Assembly (NCBI GenBank): GCA_027422505.1
Contig: JAPQWV010000670.1
Coordinates: 1-64,000, forward strand
Source: Craterostigma plantagineum
Taxonomy: Eukaryota; Streptophyta; Magnoliopsida; Lamiales; Linderniaceae
DNA: 64,000 nt
Direction: 5' to 3'
Shown: in pieces, positions 32,004 through 43,040 of the stretch
Layout: the number at the start of each line of letters is the position of its first letter
Position numbering within the stretch: position 1 is the stretch's first letter
Notes under the pieces: model-generated
Told to the model about the DNA's origin: nothing
What the model saw: only the letters and a program-made list of their open reading frames with translations
The model's database searches: none
Program-made: the position numbers and the translations under genes

Positions 32004-33390
32004 TTACGGTACGCTCGTTCAGATGCTGCCACGTCGAAGCCTACTCGTAACTCGAAGCTTGCTCGTCCTCTCTCGTTCTCTGCTCGTTGAACGAAGGTGA
32101 AGTTGAGAATCGAAGCTCGACCGTTCTCTTCTGTCGTTCTCTGTAATTTTTGAAAGCGAAAGTTGACTAATCCAGGTGAAGCGACAATGTTGAAATTCAA
32201 TTTGTTATTTTGTAACATTTATGTTTTGTAAGAGTATAATTGTCCATAGGTACGCAATTTAAATGTTTGAAATGAGGTGTTTAATGATAAATATATGATA
32301 ATTTGCCTATAAATCACTAGTTATTGTAGTACAAAATATTTAATAAAATTTTAATTAAGTTTGTTTCTAAGGTTAACAAAAACATGGTATATACGAAGCT
32401 TAAATTATTTTTCTTTTATCACTTTATTTCTCTAGCTCATTGCCGAACCTTTATCGTCTTTTTTTTTTTTATATATAATGAAGCTTTCTTCTCTATTCTT
32501 TTTTATTTCAATTAGTAATTTTTCCCCAGGGTGAGCGAAGCTTGGTCTAGCTTTAAACTTGTAAATTGTAATTCCCAAAAGGGTCTTGTTTCTTAGTTCC
32601 TGCGTTAGCGTTTATGTTTGTTCAGACTATTGGTGTGACTTCACTTCAAAATCACAAAACGATTTCTTTGGATAGCAACATAACTTGGCAACGGAGAAGA
32701 TTCCAGTGACTAGCATATAACTCGGGTAGCAAAATAAATCATAAATTGAATGGTAAAATGATAATTAGTCGGAGGCAATCACTACACACCATTAAATATA
32801 TAGCCATATTTTAAGCATGTTGATGCATATGTGCAATAAAACATAGATATATTTGATATTATGTTATACTGTAATAGTTACTATTAATTTAAAATGTTTA
32901 ATAGATAGAGCTTTAATTTTAAGCATGTATTATTTGTAGGTAATATAAACTAATCCGTTGTGAATAATTGGAATATATTTTAAAAGTGAGTAAAATTGTA
33001 ATTGTAGTTGACATACCAATTAGCTAAAAGAACATTTATTCTACGATGCTCATCAGGTTTTGTAGTTGTCGGATGAAATTTGACTTTTCTTCAATTTAAA
33101 TAGTTTTTAATCAAAATATCAAAATTAATGCCTGATTGAAACCTATTTCAAAAATAGGTTAACACGCCACTTAAAGTGGTGCATTCTGAGCGTGCCACAT
33201 GAAGTGGCGTGTTCTGGAACGCGTCCAGGTTTATGAATATATTATTTTTTTAACTTTCAATTTTCTTTTGCTTTTGAAATATTCATAAGTAAAAATAGAA
33301 TAAGCGAAAACATTTCAAGTTTAACATAAAAAAAGAAAATTACTTAAACACACATAAATCAAACATTGCATCAAACTTTCAAAATACTAA
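32004..33390. other. AT-rich DNA without genes; two adjacent hairpins
   Basis: 32004-32200 is richer in GC, with repeated ctcgt/cgaagc words, and does not resume Athila gag coding that I can recognise. The rest is AT-rich. At 33140-33160 and 33161-33213 two inverted repeats lie next to each other (9-bp and 12-bp perfect arms). Nothing else is seen. Confidence 0.5.
33140..33213. repeat. Two abutting inverted repeats
   Basis: 33140-33160 is AACCTATTT-caa-AAATAGGTT. Directly after it, AACACGCCACTT (33161-33172) and AAGTGGCGTGTT (33202-33213) are perfect inverted arms of 12 bp, with a further partial copy (AGTGG..., GCCAC) inside the 29-nt loop. Confidence 0.85.
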
Positions 33391-33880
33391 TAATTTTACT
33401 TAGGCTAGTTGACCACTTCGTCTTGCACGCCTCTCATATCTATCCATCTCGTTCGCAATTCTCGTCGTCGGTAACTCCTGGGCCCCCCTTAGATTTCTAC
33501 GCTGCGGATTGTGGAATAGTTGGAACTCGACATCCTCCCAATAACGTTCGTCGTCCAAAGAAACAAAGTGTCCCTCATACGTTCCCAAATAAGGCTGTTT
33601 ATTGTACGCAGCGACATATTAAGCACATACTCCACTTGGCGCATGAGCAATGATAGTCACTCAATACGACCATGTACATCCCCTTCCACTTAAATATCTG
33701 GTATCAACCTCGACGGACCTTGTTGCATAATCAAATTCTCTCACAGTAAGGCTTCTTGAATCTTTCCTCCATTCACGATACTTATTCTGGAACAATATGA
33801 CCACGCAGTTTTGGAATTCTTCATCGCAAGACATGCCTCTCGATATCTGCCAACAAAATATGGAATAGCGCTATGAAAAT
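33391..33880 (-). pseudogene. MULE (Mutator-like) transposase C-terminus
   Basis: Read on the reverse strand in three frames. A first segment (near 33690-33830) reads REFDYATRSVEVDTR. A SWIM-type zinc finger remnant YHCSCAKWSMC follows near 33640. A C-terminal segment 33400-33588 follows with GTYEGHFVSLDDERYWEDV and a basic end, RIANEMDRYERRARR. This order (SWIM finger, YW-containing linker, Arg-rich NEMD tail) is typical of MuDR-type transposases. It is degraded and cut on the right by the Gypsy-3 LTR at 33902. The catalytic DDE domain is not in the window. Confidence 0.65.
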
Positions 33881-33901
33881 TGAACAATTGGAGTGGGTGG
33901 C

Positions 33902-36875
33902 TGTAATACCCGTAAAATTTTATTACGGGATTTACAATAAAATTAATGGTGGAGAGTATTTAATTAGAAACCTTGTTGGATTAATTAGATAAAAATGTTA
34001 AGACTATAGGAGAATAAGTATGTCACACAAACTATTTTGTAATAAATGTACTATTATTTTAGTACTTTACATGGCTTGTGTGTTATGTGAATTACATGAT
34101 ATATGTATTACACCCATATAACATGCCTATGTGATTTCATTCTGTGTGATTTATACTTCTTATGTGTATCACGAATTACGACTTATGTGACTCATGGAAC
34201 ATGTTTTACAATTTTTATATGTCAACGTGATTATATATTAGGTACTATTAGGGTAGCTAACCAAGTAGAAGAACTAATTAAACTTAGAAATGGTTTCATA
34301 TGAAATAGGAAGATGAATTTCGAAGCAAGGGAGCTCGAAATTTTGGTATCATGAAATCTTGAAATCTCGAGATTTTTTGAATCTCGATATACTAAAATTT
34401 CGAAAGAACAACTCAATATGAGTGCCGAAATCATATAATTACCAAACAACTCGATATTTTAAAACCAATCTTAGGATCTCGAAACCTCTCAAGCTCGAGA
34501 TATATAGATATCGAAATCCTTGAGTTTGAGAAAGTGAGAGATAGCAAACGTCTATACATTAAAATCTCGAGACCTTTAAAGCTCGAGATTATTAGAGTTC
34601 GAGATCTTTAAAGTCGAGATCCTTAAAACTCGATAATCAAATCCTTAAAATCTCGAAACTCTTAAAACTCGATAAAGAATATAACAACTAAGATAAGTTT
34701 CGATTACTTGGTCTTAAGGTAAGGAAATAAAATAAAATACATTAGCTCGATCAAGATAAGGACTAACATAGGGTTGATGTCATTTGCTTACTTCCACACG
34801 TTAACTTTAGATAAAAGCTGGGAAAAGAACTTTTCATTTCATTCAGTAAGGCACGTATAAACTAAGCTCTTGAAAACCTAAGTAAGGAGAAAGGAAGAAG
34901 CCGAACAGAAGCATTACCAAAGCTTGAAGTAGGTATAAATTTTTACTGCAATTTCACGTTTTCAACAGTCCTCAGAAATTGTTAAGCTTGAAAACTTATG
35001 TAATTAGGGTTCTGTAAGTCAGTTCTTGAAGGTTTTAGGCTCATACGAGATTTATACTGTTCTTAAAGATAGGATTTGATCGTAGGTTTAGATATCGAGC
35101 AAAGTGATTCCCAGATTTGTAGATAGCAAATCCTGTTAAGTCTGTAGAAATAATCTCGAGCTCAAGAAATGAGAGTTAGGAAAATGTCGAAGGAAATCTC
35201 GAGATCTATGTCGAAATGTTAGGGTTGGAATGTCGAGTTGATTCTCCACTCATATCGAGATCCATTCCATAGTTTATGTCGAGATAGTTGTTTAGTGTCA
35301 AAATGTCGAACCATTGTATATCATATCGAAATTGTATATATTACTTTGTTTAAATCTTGAAATCATAATGTGTAATGTCGAGATTCGAGATTTAACTCGA
35401 GATCCACTTTATAATATATGTCGAGATTTAAGTTATTATATAACCCGAACTTGCTTCCAACATGTCGAAATCATGAAGCTCGACATAACCTTAAGGCTCG
35501 AGATTTATCAACATATTGAGATCTTGTGCATTGTGTAAATGTCGAAACTTATATCTAACACAAACTCGAGTTTTGTGTCCAAGTTATGTCGAGATTTATA
35601 CAATGTCGAGATCTATCTATATCCCACAATAAGGTTTGCAATCCATGTCGAGATTCAATTTCGAAATTTATAAAAGTCAAAATTAGGGTTTTCAATCAAG
35701 CCATTTTAGTGAAACTGTATTAGACTAACAAACCCTAATTTTGTATGTTTCTACTTAGGGTTTGAAGATTTACGACTTACAGTACGATAAGATTAAGTAA
35801 GCTAGTGGAGATCCCAACTACAACACATAAATTATATGTGCATGAATTACATGGTTACGCGCTTGAATGATATGCTTCTATGACTTTACGTGAATCCTTA
35901 TGTGATTTATTTATTTACGTGAATTAATTATTACATGAAGTGGCATGACAAGCACTTCGGCATTACTTACGTACGCATTATCACGTACATACACGAAGTT
36001 ACAAAACACGAGCATAAGTAACATATGATTGCTTAAACATGATAAAAGTTTGCATTTAATGGCTTCTACGCTACCATGGTGATTTTATGTCACCAATTTC
36101 AAGACATGATATGACATGTCTCAAGGCAAGGGCATGCATGTGGCGGAAAGTTGCGATTTGGAAGATGCACCCTGAGGAAACAAACGGCACCAAGGGTAAA
36201 ATCGGTGTCAGCAACCTTAGAGTGAGTCTACCAGTGTGAGCGTCCGTGGATCGATAAACTACATTGGGACTGGAAAGGCGCCTTAGGGTTAGCCTCTAAG
36301 TGGAAGTATCGTCCATATTTATATATATGCCCTAGTGGGTTTGAGCTCCAGGATGGTGCACAGGAAGATAAGCCAAGGGCCCTACAAGACAGGACACGAA
36401 CTTCAAAACAAAACAAGACACAAATTTCATGACATGAATACAAGACATGAATTTCAAGACACGAACTACATAATACGATTAGGAAGCATTGGCGCTGATG
36501 CCTTTGCGTTTTAGGACACGTGCATTGCATGGTTTCCACTTACTGACCTTTATAAGCTCATTCCACGTTTTATGTGTTGTAGGTACGATAAAGTCGGACG
36601 TTGAGAAACATCACGACTAAGGCGGGCTGACGGCGGTACTCCAGGGTCTTTTGAGGGCAAGGATGTACATGGATGACGACCTGTGGAGCGATGTTAGGAT
36701 ATATTTTGATAGGAACATATTTTGGGTCCTCGGCCTTCGTATAATTAAGACGATGTAGGCTATGTTTTGTAGTAATATATTATATTTTAGGAAAAGTTTT
36801 TGTTAAACGGGTCTCCTGCGACTTACGTTGCGAAAATCCGCCACTAGAAATAATTAGAAAGTCAGGGTCGCCACA
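33902..36875 (+). repeat. Gypsy-3 5' LTR
   Basis: TGTAATACCCG...GGTCGCCACA. 34320-34700 and 35100-35680 are packed with CTCGAGAT and ATGTCGAGAT words. 36590-36700 has the R/U5 landmarks (gtacatggatgacgacctgtgg). It contains no gene. Confidence 0.9.
34320..35680 (+). repeat. Arrays of TCGAGAT words in Gypsy-3 U3
   Basis: Two clusters, 34320-34700 (ctcgagat, ctcgaaat, ctcgata) and 35100-35680 (tgtcgagat, tgtcgaaat), separated by a 400-bp stretch with few copies. The second cluster uses ATGTCGAGAT, the reverse complement of the word dominating the Gypsy-2 array. The first cluster is repeated in the 3' LTR (39590-39930). Confidence 0.7.
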
Positions 36876-36877
36876 GG

Positions 36878-36889
36878 TGGTATCAGAGC
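36878..36889 (+). other. Gypsy-3 primer-binding site (Met tRNA)
   Basis: TGGTATCAGAGC two bases after the LTR end. Confidence 0.88.
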
Positions 36890-37023
36890 TTAGGTTATAG
36901 GTTCTGTAGACTGTCCATGTGCGGCCACCAAAAGTTTGGAGGATCAGCCTTGCCTGTAAGTTTTTGCGCTTTATATGTTACATGCTTACAATAACATGCC
37001 TATTTGTTTGAATAAATTGTAGA

Positions 37024-37698
37024 ATGACTAGCGAACTTAGGGAATGCGTTGGTGAGTCAAGTCGTGGGGTTACACCCAAGTCCCCTATGAACGAACGAGA
37101 CTCAGCACTCTCACATCTTACTGAACTGATCCAATGGCAACCGGGTCAGATCAGTGAACTTAAAGATCAAGTTGGTGAACTCAAGGACTTGGTCCATAAG
37201 CTTATCAATGAACCAAGATCATCCGAACCCCGTAGATTCTTACCTGCAAATATTGCTAACCCTATTAGGAAAGAAACCCAGATGTTCCAAAACCAGAAAG
37301 GAAAGCGAAAGATGGAGAATATGCCAGAACCGAAAACTACTAAAAAGCCCTTATATTTTCGGAATCCCCACAATGTCCAAATAACTCGTCAAGGGCTCCA
37401 ACCTTGCCAATCAAGGCCAAACCCGATGGATGCTACTTTTCATGCTCATGTTCCGAACCCCATACCTCAATGTCAACAGTGTGGACGACAACACAGAGGC
37501 ATTTGCTACTCACAAGATGCCAACTATTTTAAATGTGGAAGGTGGGGACATTTCGCAAAAATCTGTCAGATGCAGATATCATTGGGACCAGACCAACCAT
37601 CGACAACCCTCCCCAGTTCCTCCACGAATGTCCAACCTAAACCTAGAAGAAATAGAATTTCCTCCTACGGAAATGATCGGTACGTTCACGATTTATAA
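37024..37698 (+). pseudogene. Gypsy-3 gag, shortened
   Basis: The open frame of 224 codons starts at 37024. The N-terminus (Ser/Pro-rich, NERDSALSHLTELIQ) aligns with Gypsy-2 gag, but the gag core is missing. It passes from the Gln/Leu-rich stretch straight to the basic region (KETQMFQNQKGKRKM) and the Cys cluster (CQQCGRQHRGICY). The zinc knuckle reads YFKCGRWGHFAKIC, with the first Cys replaced by Tyr. The frame then shifts and the Pro-rich linker follows. Loss of core and knuckle Cys implies no functional gag. Confidence 0.8.
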
Positions 37699-37714
37699 TG
37701 TACCTCTACTATGA

Positions 37715-39133
37715 TGGTTAATTCAAGGAAACTGATCCACACATTTAAATATGTCGCCAATATCGCGTACCGAAGGTGGAAATACCTTCTGACCATTCAA
37801 ATATGATGTACTAACCTGCCACTTGGAGGTCCACGACGAAATAGTTAAGTGTTGGAAAGATACTCCATTATTTCCATAGAATGGCAGCTTGGGTATCGAT
37901 GAAAACTATGATCTTGAGAGATAGGCTTTCAAAATATGAAGCCGTATCTGCTTTCTCTAGGAAAGATTGTAAGCTTCAATTTCCTGAGAAGAGAAATACC
38001 CGTCTTGCGGGCAGGATCAGCTAAAGTAGAATCTCTAAACAAGTAAAAGCCTCAGTAACTTCTTAGGACAAGTTGCGAATCTTTTCGCATAAATGGTTAA
38101 GCAGAGAAATTTCCTTAGTCTTAGCTGAAATAATTCCAATAGCTCCCAAAGACGCCAATGTATGTTTCAATAGTATTACGAAAATATTTTCTGATCGATT
38201 CACGATCAAAGTTATATTTCTTTTCTTTGAATATTCTTCCTTATGGAATATGATGGTGAAGCTACATTTCATTTCTTTCAGCCCAATAAGCCTAAATCCT
38301 ATTATACCAGAATATACCTGACCTCCTAACTTTTCAACTCCTTCTGCAAATTATACATGCTCCATATCAGAGTGGCGCAGCGAAAGCGTGGTGGATGCTC
38401 ATGATTTCTAAATTCTGGTCTGAATAAGAATAATAACCGTTCTCGTTAGCCCCACCTTAAGGCGATACAGGTCTGAACAACTTAGATGAGCGTCATACGC
38501 ATTCTATCAGGAATTAGCTGTCAGCATCCAAGATGACAAGAGAGACCTTACAATAACTTTTTATTTCTGCTTCCCTTCATTCTACTTCAATGGAATGTTT
38601 TTCTTTCTTGAAGTCCCGTCACCACATGAAACATTTATTTCCAGACGTCTAAGAATAAGGAGTAGCAGATCTTTTTAAGGGAGAAAGAGTAGATTATGAA
38701 CTAATTGTTGGATTTCCCTCATGACAGAAAAACGACAAGGGTAAGATAAATCGAGACAGGGAATACCGTTTTGCTGAATTCCTTGATTTATGACAATCTT
38801 GTTGTTTATGACCTTCCGCACTTGTTATTCGATTGTGATTCTAGGACAATCGAAATTTTTGAATGCAAGTAATACGAAGTCAAGAATTATAGTTATTTTC
38901 TACGAAAAGTTCATAGACAAGAAAAGATCAATACAAGGATCTTACTTGTTTCGGAATAATATGTAAGATTTTCCGTACCCGAACAAGTTTTGCAAAACTA
39001 TTGATCCCAAATTTTCACGTTTGGTTCAGAATTCTCTGTCCTATTTTTTCTGTCTTCGAAGATTATATCAAATTCACCACCGATCGTTACACTAAATGAT
39101 TCCAACTGATCGAATTCGGGGGCGCAATTCTTT
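37715..39133 (+). pseudogene. Gypsy-3 decayed interior
   Basis: Only faint gypsy traces are visible. 37920-38000 resembles the post-protease linker (KYEAV, KLQFPEK). 38360-38400 gives GAAKAWWMLMISKFW, gag-like wording. No RT, RNase H or integrase motif is found in any forward frame. It ends in gaattcgggggcgcaattc, the counterpart of the words that precede the polypurine tract in the sisters. Confidence 0.5.
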
Positions 39134-39148
39134 TTAAGGGGGGAAGGA
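39134..39148 (+). other. Gypsy-3 polypurine tract
   Basis: ttaaggggggaagga, directly before the 3' LTR start TGTAATACCC at 39149. Confidence 0.85.
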
Positions 39149-40459
39149 TGTAATACCCATAAAATTTAATTACGGGATATACAATAAAATTAATGGTGGG
39201 AGTATTAAATTAGAAACCTTGTTGGATTAATTAGATAAAGATGTTAAGACTATAGGAGAATAAGTATGTCACACAAACTATTTTGTAATAAATGTACTAT
39301 TATTTTAGTACTTTACATGGCTTGTGTGTTATGTGAATTACATGATATATGTATTACAGCCATATATACATGCCTATGTGATTTCATGATGTGTGATTTA
39401 TAATTCTTATGTGTATCACGAATTACGACTTATGTGACTCATGGAACATGTTTTACAATTTTTATATGTCAACGTGATTATATATTAGGTACTATTAGGG
39501 TAACTAACCAAGTAGAAGAACTAATTAAACTTAGAAATGGTTTCATATGAAATAGGAAGAGAATGAATTTCGAAGCAAGGGAGTTCGAAATTTTGGTATC
39601 ATGAAATCTTGAAATCTCGAGATTTTTTGAATCTCGATATACTCAAATTTCGAAAGAACAACTCATGATAAATATGAATGCCGAAATCATAGAATTACCA
39701 AACAACTCGATATTTTAAAACCTATCTTAGGATCTCGAAACCTCTCAAGCTCGAGATATATAGATCTCGAAATCCTTGAGTTTGAGAAAGTGAGAGAAAG
39801 CAAACGTCTATACACTAAAATCTCGAGACTTTTAAAGCTCAAGGTTATTAGAGTTCGAGATCTTTAAAGTCGAGATCCTTAAAACTCAATAATCAAATCC
39901 TTAATATCTCGAAACTCTTAAAACTCGATAAAGAGGATAACAACTAAGATAAGTTTCGATTACTTGGTCTTAAGGTAAAGAAATAAAATAAAATACATTA
40001 GCTCGATCAAGTAAGGACTAACATAGGGTTGATGTCATTTGTTTACTTCCACACATTAACTTTAGATAAAAGCTGGGAAAGGAACTTTTCACTTCATTCA
40101 GTAAGGCACGTATAAACTAAGCTCTTGAAAACCTAAGTAAGGAGAAAGGAAGAAGCCGAACAGAAGCATTACCAAAGCTTGAAGTAGGTATAAATTTTTA
40201 CTGCAATTTCACATTTTCAACAGTCCTCAGAAATTGTTAAGCTTGAACACTTATGTAATTAGGGCTGTAGAAGTCAGTTCTTGAAGGTTTTAGGCTCATA
40301 CGAGATTTATACTGTTCTTGAAGATAGTATTTTGATCGTAGGTTTAGATATCGAGCAAAGTGATTCCCAGATTTGTAGATAGCAAATCCTGTTAAGTCTG
40401 TAGAAGTAATCTCGAGATCAAGAAATGAGAGTTAGGAAAATGTCGAAGGAAATCTCGAG
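39149..40459 (+). repeat. Gypsy-3 3' LTR, truncated
   Basis: Corresponds to about 33902-35210 of the 5' LTR. It breaks after aaatctcgag at 40459, where LINE-c starts (gattttcacac). The remaining roughly 1.66 kb of LTR is absent downstream, so the break is not a simple insertion. Confidence 0.9.
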
Positions 40460-40627
40460 GATTTTCACACGGTAGCGCGATTACACCTTCAGTGTGTGCG
40501 ATTTTCACACAGTTGGCGATTTTTTCAAATTTTCGAAGGTTTCCATCGCGGTTTCAGCACCGATCATCGTCGTTTCCGGTCCTTGACTGGCCGACGATCA
40601 TCTGTGGTTCTTGGACTGGGTGCTGCG
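40460..40627 (+). promoter_or_regulatory. LINE-c 5' UTR with ~20-bp repeats
   Basis: Imperfect units beginning GATT(TT)CACAC or GATTACACC recur about every 20 bp (40460-40540), with the palindromic word GTGTGCGATTTTCACAC. LINE-d begins with the same units at 46200. LINEs need an internal promoter, and this array is a candidate. Confidence 0.5.
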
Positions 40628-42210
40628 ATGGCGGGGGATGTTTCGCCTAGGGTTTTGGCGATGGTGGAGACGGAGAGTGAGCGACATCCGGTTGACACGG
40701 CAGCGACGGGCAATGTGGCGATGCCAGCCATGCCTGATTTGGATGCTCTTGCCGCGGCATATCCTGAATTCGCGAGTTGCTTTGATGGTGCACGGTTTCG
40801 TTCTTTGATGAGCACGGTTCATGGATCTACAGTGGCAAACTCTGATTGGGAGCGCCGATCTGCCATGGGACGACCTGAGTGCGCAAAGGCTGCTAGGGTT
40901 TCTGCAAATTCTGATAAATTTGATGCGGCTGTGGTTACGGGTCTGATGGGAAGGGAGACCATCCCGTCTCAGGGGCCGCGGGTTCCTACTACGGCGATCA
41001 ATCAGAATTTGGCGGGGGGTCGCATTGGGCCTAGGGCTTCGGTGGGATCTCCGTCTATGCGAACCGGCGTTACTGCTCCGCTCAAGGGTATCCTTCGGAA
41101 TCATAACCGCCGACAGCAATGGGGACGACCTGGGACACCACCACCTCAACGTATGATGGCTCGGCGGTTTGTGGATATGGGGTCCGTGACATCTGATGAG
41201 CCGGTGGATGAGGAGATAATCGTCGAGGAGGGTGGGGCTGCTTAGCCCGGTACTGTTCCGAAGCATTCTAGGGTTTGTGAATCAAATTCCACTGCGGATG
41301 CACGGTCGTTGGCTAGGGTTTCGCTCACTGATGCGCTGATTCCAGGTTCGTCCCCACACGTCAAGGCCACCGCCGAATCGTCGTCGCCCTAGGCGTCGTT
41401 TGCTGATGTAGTGGTGGGGAAAGCTAGGGCTGATACGACATCCCACAACGTGGGTCTACGGGGAGAGAGAGGGGACCTAGCACGGTTAGCGCTTGACTAT
41501 GTGGCGCCTAAGTCGACAAATGCTGGTAGCTAGTGGTGTTGGTAGGCCTTTATTTGCCGATGGGATTACGACCAAAGGAGAGCGTATTGATTATGCGCGT
41601 GTTTGCATCATGAAGCTGCTTGACACGCCGTTTGTTGAGAAAGTGGAAATTGAGATCCCAACTGCCGAAGGATGTGTATCGGGTACGGTTTTGGTGAGGG
41701 TTAAATACGAGTGGAGGCCGACTAGGTGCAGCCACTGTGCGACATGGGCCCATGGGGACACACAATGCCCCAAGAGGTAACCAAGCCCGGCGCCTCTGCG
41801 GAAGCCTAATACGCTGGGGCCGAGACAGAAACACACGACAACTGGTCGGCCAGCCCCTCCCGATGCTCGTGTGGTGGTTCATGATAGACCACGTATTCAA
41901 GGACCGCCTCGTGACCATTCACGACAAGGTCGAGGCCGGGCTCCCCAAGCTGAGTGGAGACAAATTGGTGCCCATGGCAAGGCGGTGCAGATAGCGCCGA
42001 GTATGGCGAATCCAAGGTCGGATCAGTCCGCCCATACGGGGGTACAGGCGTCCGCGTCTGGCTCTTCTCCACGGCGGGCGGTTGACGAACAGCAAGTTGA
42101 CCAAAACTCCTTTGCCTTATTGCGGGATTTTAATGATGACGAGGATGTTGATAAGGTTTCTCACGTTAAGGGCCCTAAAGCAAACGCAGTCCTACATGGG
42201 GCTCATTCAT
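40628..42210 (+). pseudogene. LINE-c ORF1
   Basis: Starts MAGDVSPRVLAMVETE at 40628, with the conserved N-terminal AAAYPEFASCFDGARF and a PLKGILR segment near 41070. A stop at 41243 ends the first frame. About 370 bp covering the DUF4283-like core is deleted near 41515, seen by comparison with LINE-d. The frame resumes near 41530 (GVGRPLFADGITTKGERIDY) through the knuckle CSHCATWAHGDTQCPKR and a stop near 41778. The tail (41871-42210) reads in another frame. It is non-functional. Confidence 0.82.
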
Positions 42211-42211
42211 A

Positions 42212-43040
42212 ATGCCGATTGGGTCTTGGAACGTGCGTGGTCTTAACCGACAAGACCACAGGAGGGCGGTGGGGGATTGGATTGCCCGTGGGGGGTTGCG
42301 CGTTGTTGGTCTTCTGGAGACGGGGGTGGCTGCGTCGAACACAGCCCACATTTCAGAGGCTATTCGACCGCGTTGGGCCTGGTTCTTTGACTATGATGAT
42401 GGTCCGGCTACTCGCATTTGGGTGGGCTGGGATACCTCTTTGCTTCACGTCACAATTGTCGCGAAATCTGCTCAGGCTGTTCATTGTCGCGTGGAACAGG
42501 TTGATACGCGTGAACATGCGTTTATCTCGTTCGTGTATGGGAAATCTCGAAGGGAGGATAGAGTGGCCCTTTGGGATGAGCTGATTCAGTTTTCAGCGTT
42601 GCGAGTTGAGGATGCGTGGGTAGTGGCGGGGGATTTCAACACTATCTTGCATGCGAGTGAGGGGCGTGGGGGTGCACCTCAAGCACGGGATATGGCTGAT
42701 TTTCAGGCATGTCTCCTACAGGCCGACCTTATGATGCTGCCGTCGATGGGCCAGGAATTCACGTGGTATAATCAGCAACGGGCTCTGGCAGGCATCTAGA
42801 GGAAGTTGGATCGCATGCTCGGCAACCCACAGTGGTTTGCTCGCTGGCCAGATACGTTTTATCGGTGTGAACTCCCTTTCACATCGGATCATTCGCCACT
42901 GTCATTAGGGGTGTCAGCGCCGAGACCACGCGGTGTGAGTTTTCGTTTTGAGAACTTTTTTTTTTGGGTATAGTTTTGAGAACTTTCTTACTAAGGAGGA
43001 GGGCTTTTTGGAACATGTTCAGCGTGTTTAGAGTGTCCCT
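42212..43040 (+). pseudogene. LINE-c ORF2, endonuclease part
   Basis: The AP-like endonuclease nicks target DNA to prime reverse transcription. Motifs in order: SWNVRGLNRQDHRRAVGDW (Asn), GLLETGV (Glu), FVYGKSRREDR (Tyr), VVAGDFNTIL (Asp, Asn) and FTSDHSPL near 42880 (Asp-His). A TAG at 42797 replaces a Trp codon. A 28-bp insertion (14-nt stub plus target duplication) at 42959-42986 shifts the frame. Another TAG lies at 43028. All catalytic residues remain readable. Confidence 0.88.
42945..42986 (-). mobile_element. 14-nt retro-insertion stub with 14-bp target duplication
   Basis: The 14-mer gttttgagaacttt occurs at 42945-42958 and again at 42973-42986. Between them lies tttttttgggtata, which on the reverse strand is tataccc followed by A(7). 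This is the pattern of a LINE or SINE 3' end plus poly(A) with extreme 5' truncation. It shifts the ORF2 frame of LINE-c. Confidence 0.7.

Larger units (their letters stand above)
33902..40459 (+). mobile_element. Gypsy-3: long-LTR element lacking most of pol
   Basis: It has a 5' LTR of 2974 bp (33902-36875), Met-tRNA primer site, gag, about 1.4 kb of decayed interior, polypurine tract and a 3' LTR cut at 40459. The LTRs clearly belong together: long blocks are identical with scattered substitutions and small indels over 1.3 kb. The interior is far too short for a full pol, and no RT, RNase H or integrase motif survives, so it was mobilised in trans or lost pol later. Confidence 0.85.

Noticed and set aside
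35314..35538. 74-codon forward frame in Gypsy-3 LTR
   Set aside because: Falls wholly in the TCGAGAT word array; no motif and no start context.
40598..41266. 222-codon reverse open frame opposite LINE-c ORF1
   Set aside because: Shadow of the GC-rich ORF1 frame; Arg/His/Ser-rich translation with no domain.
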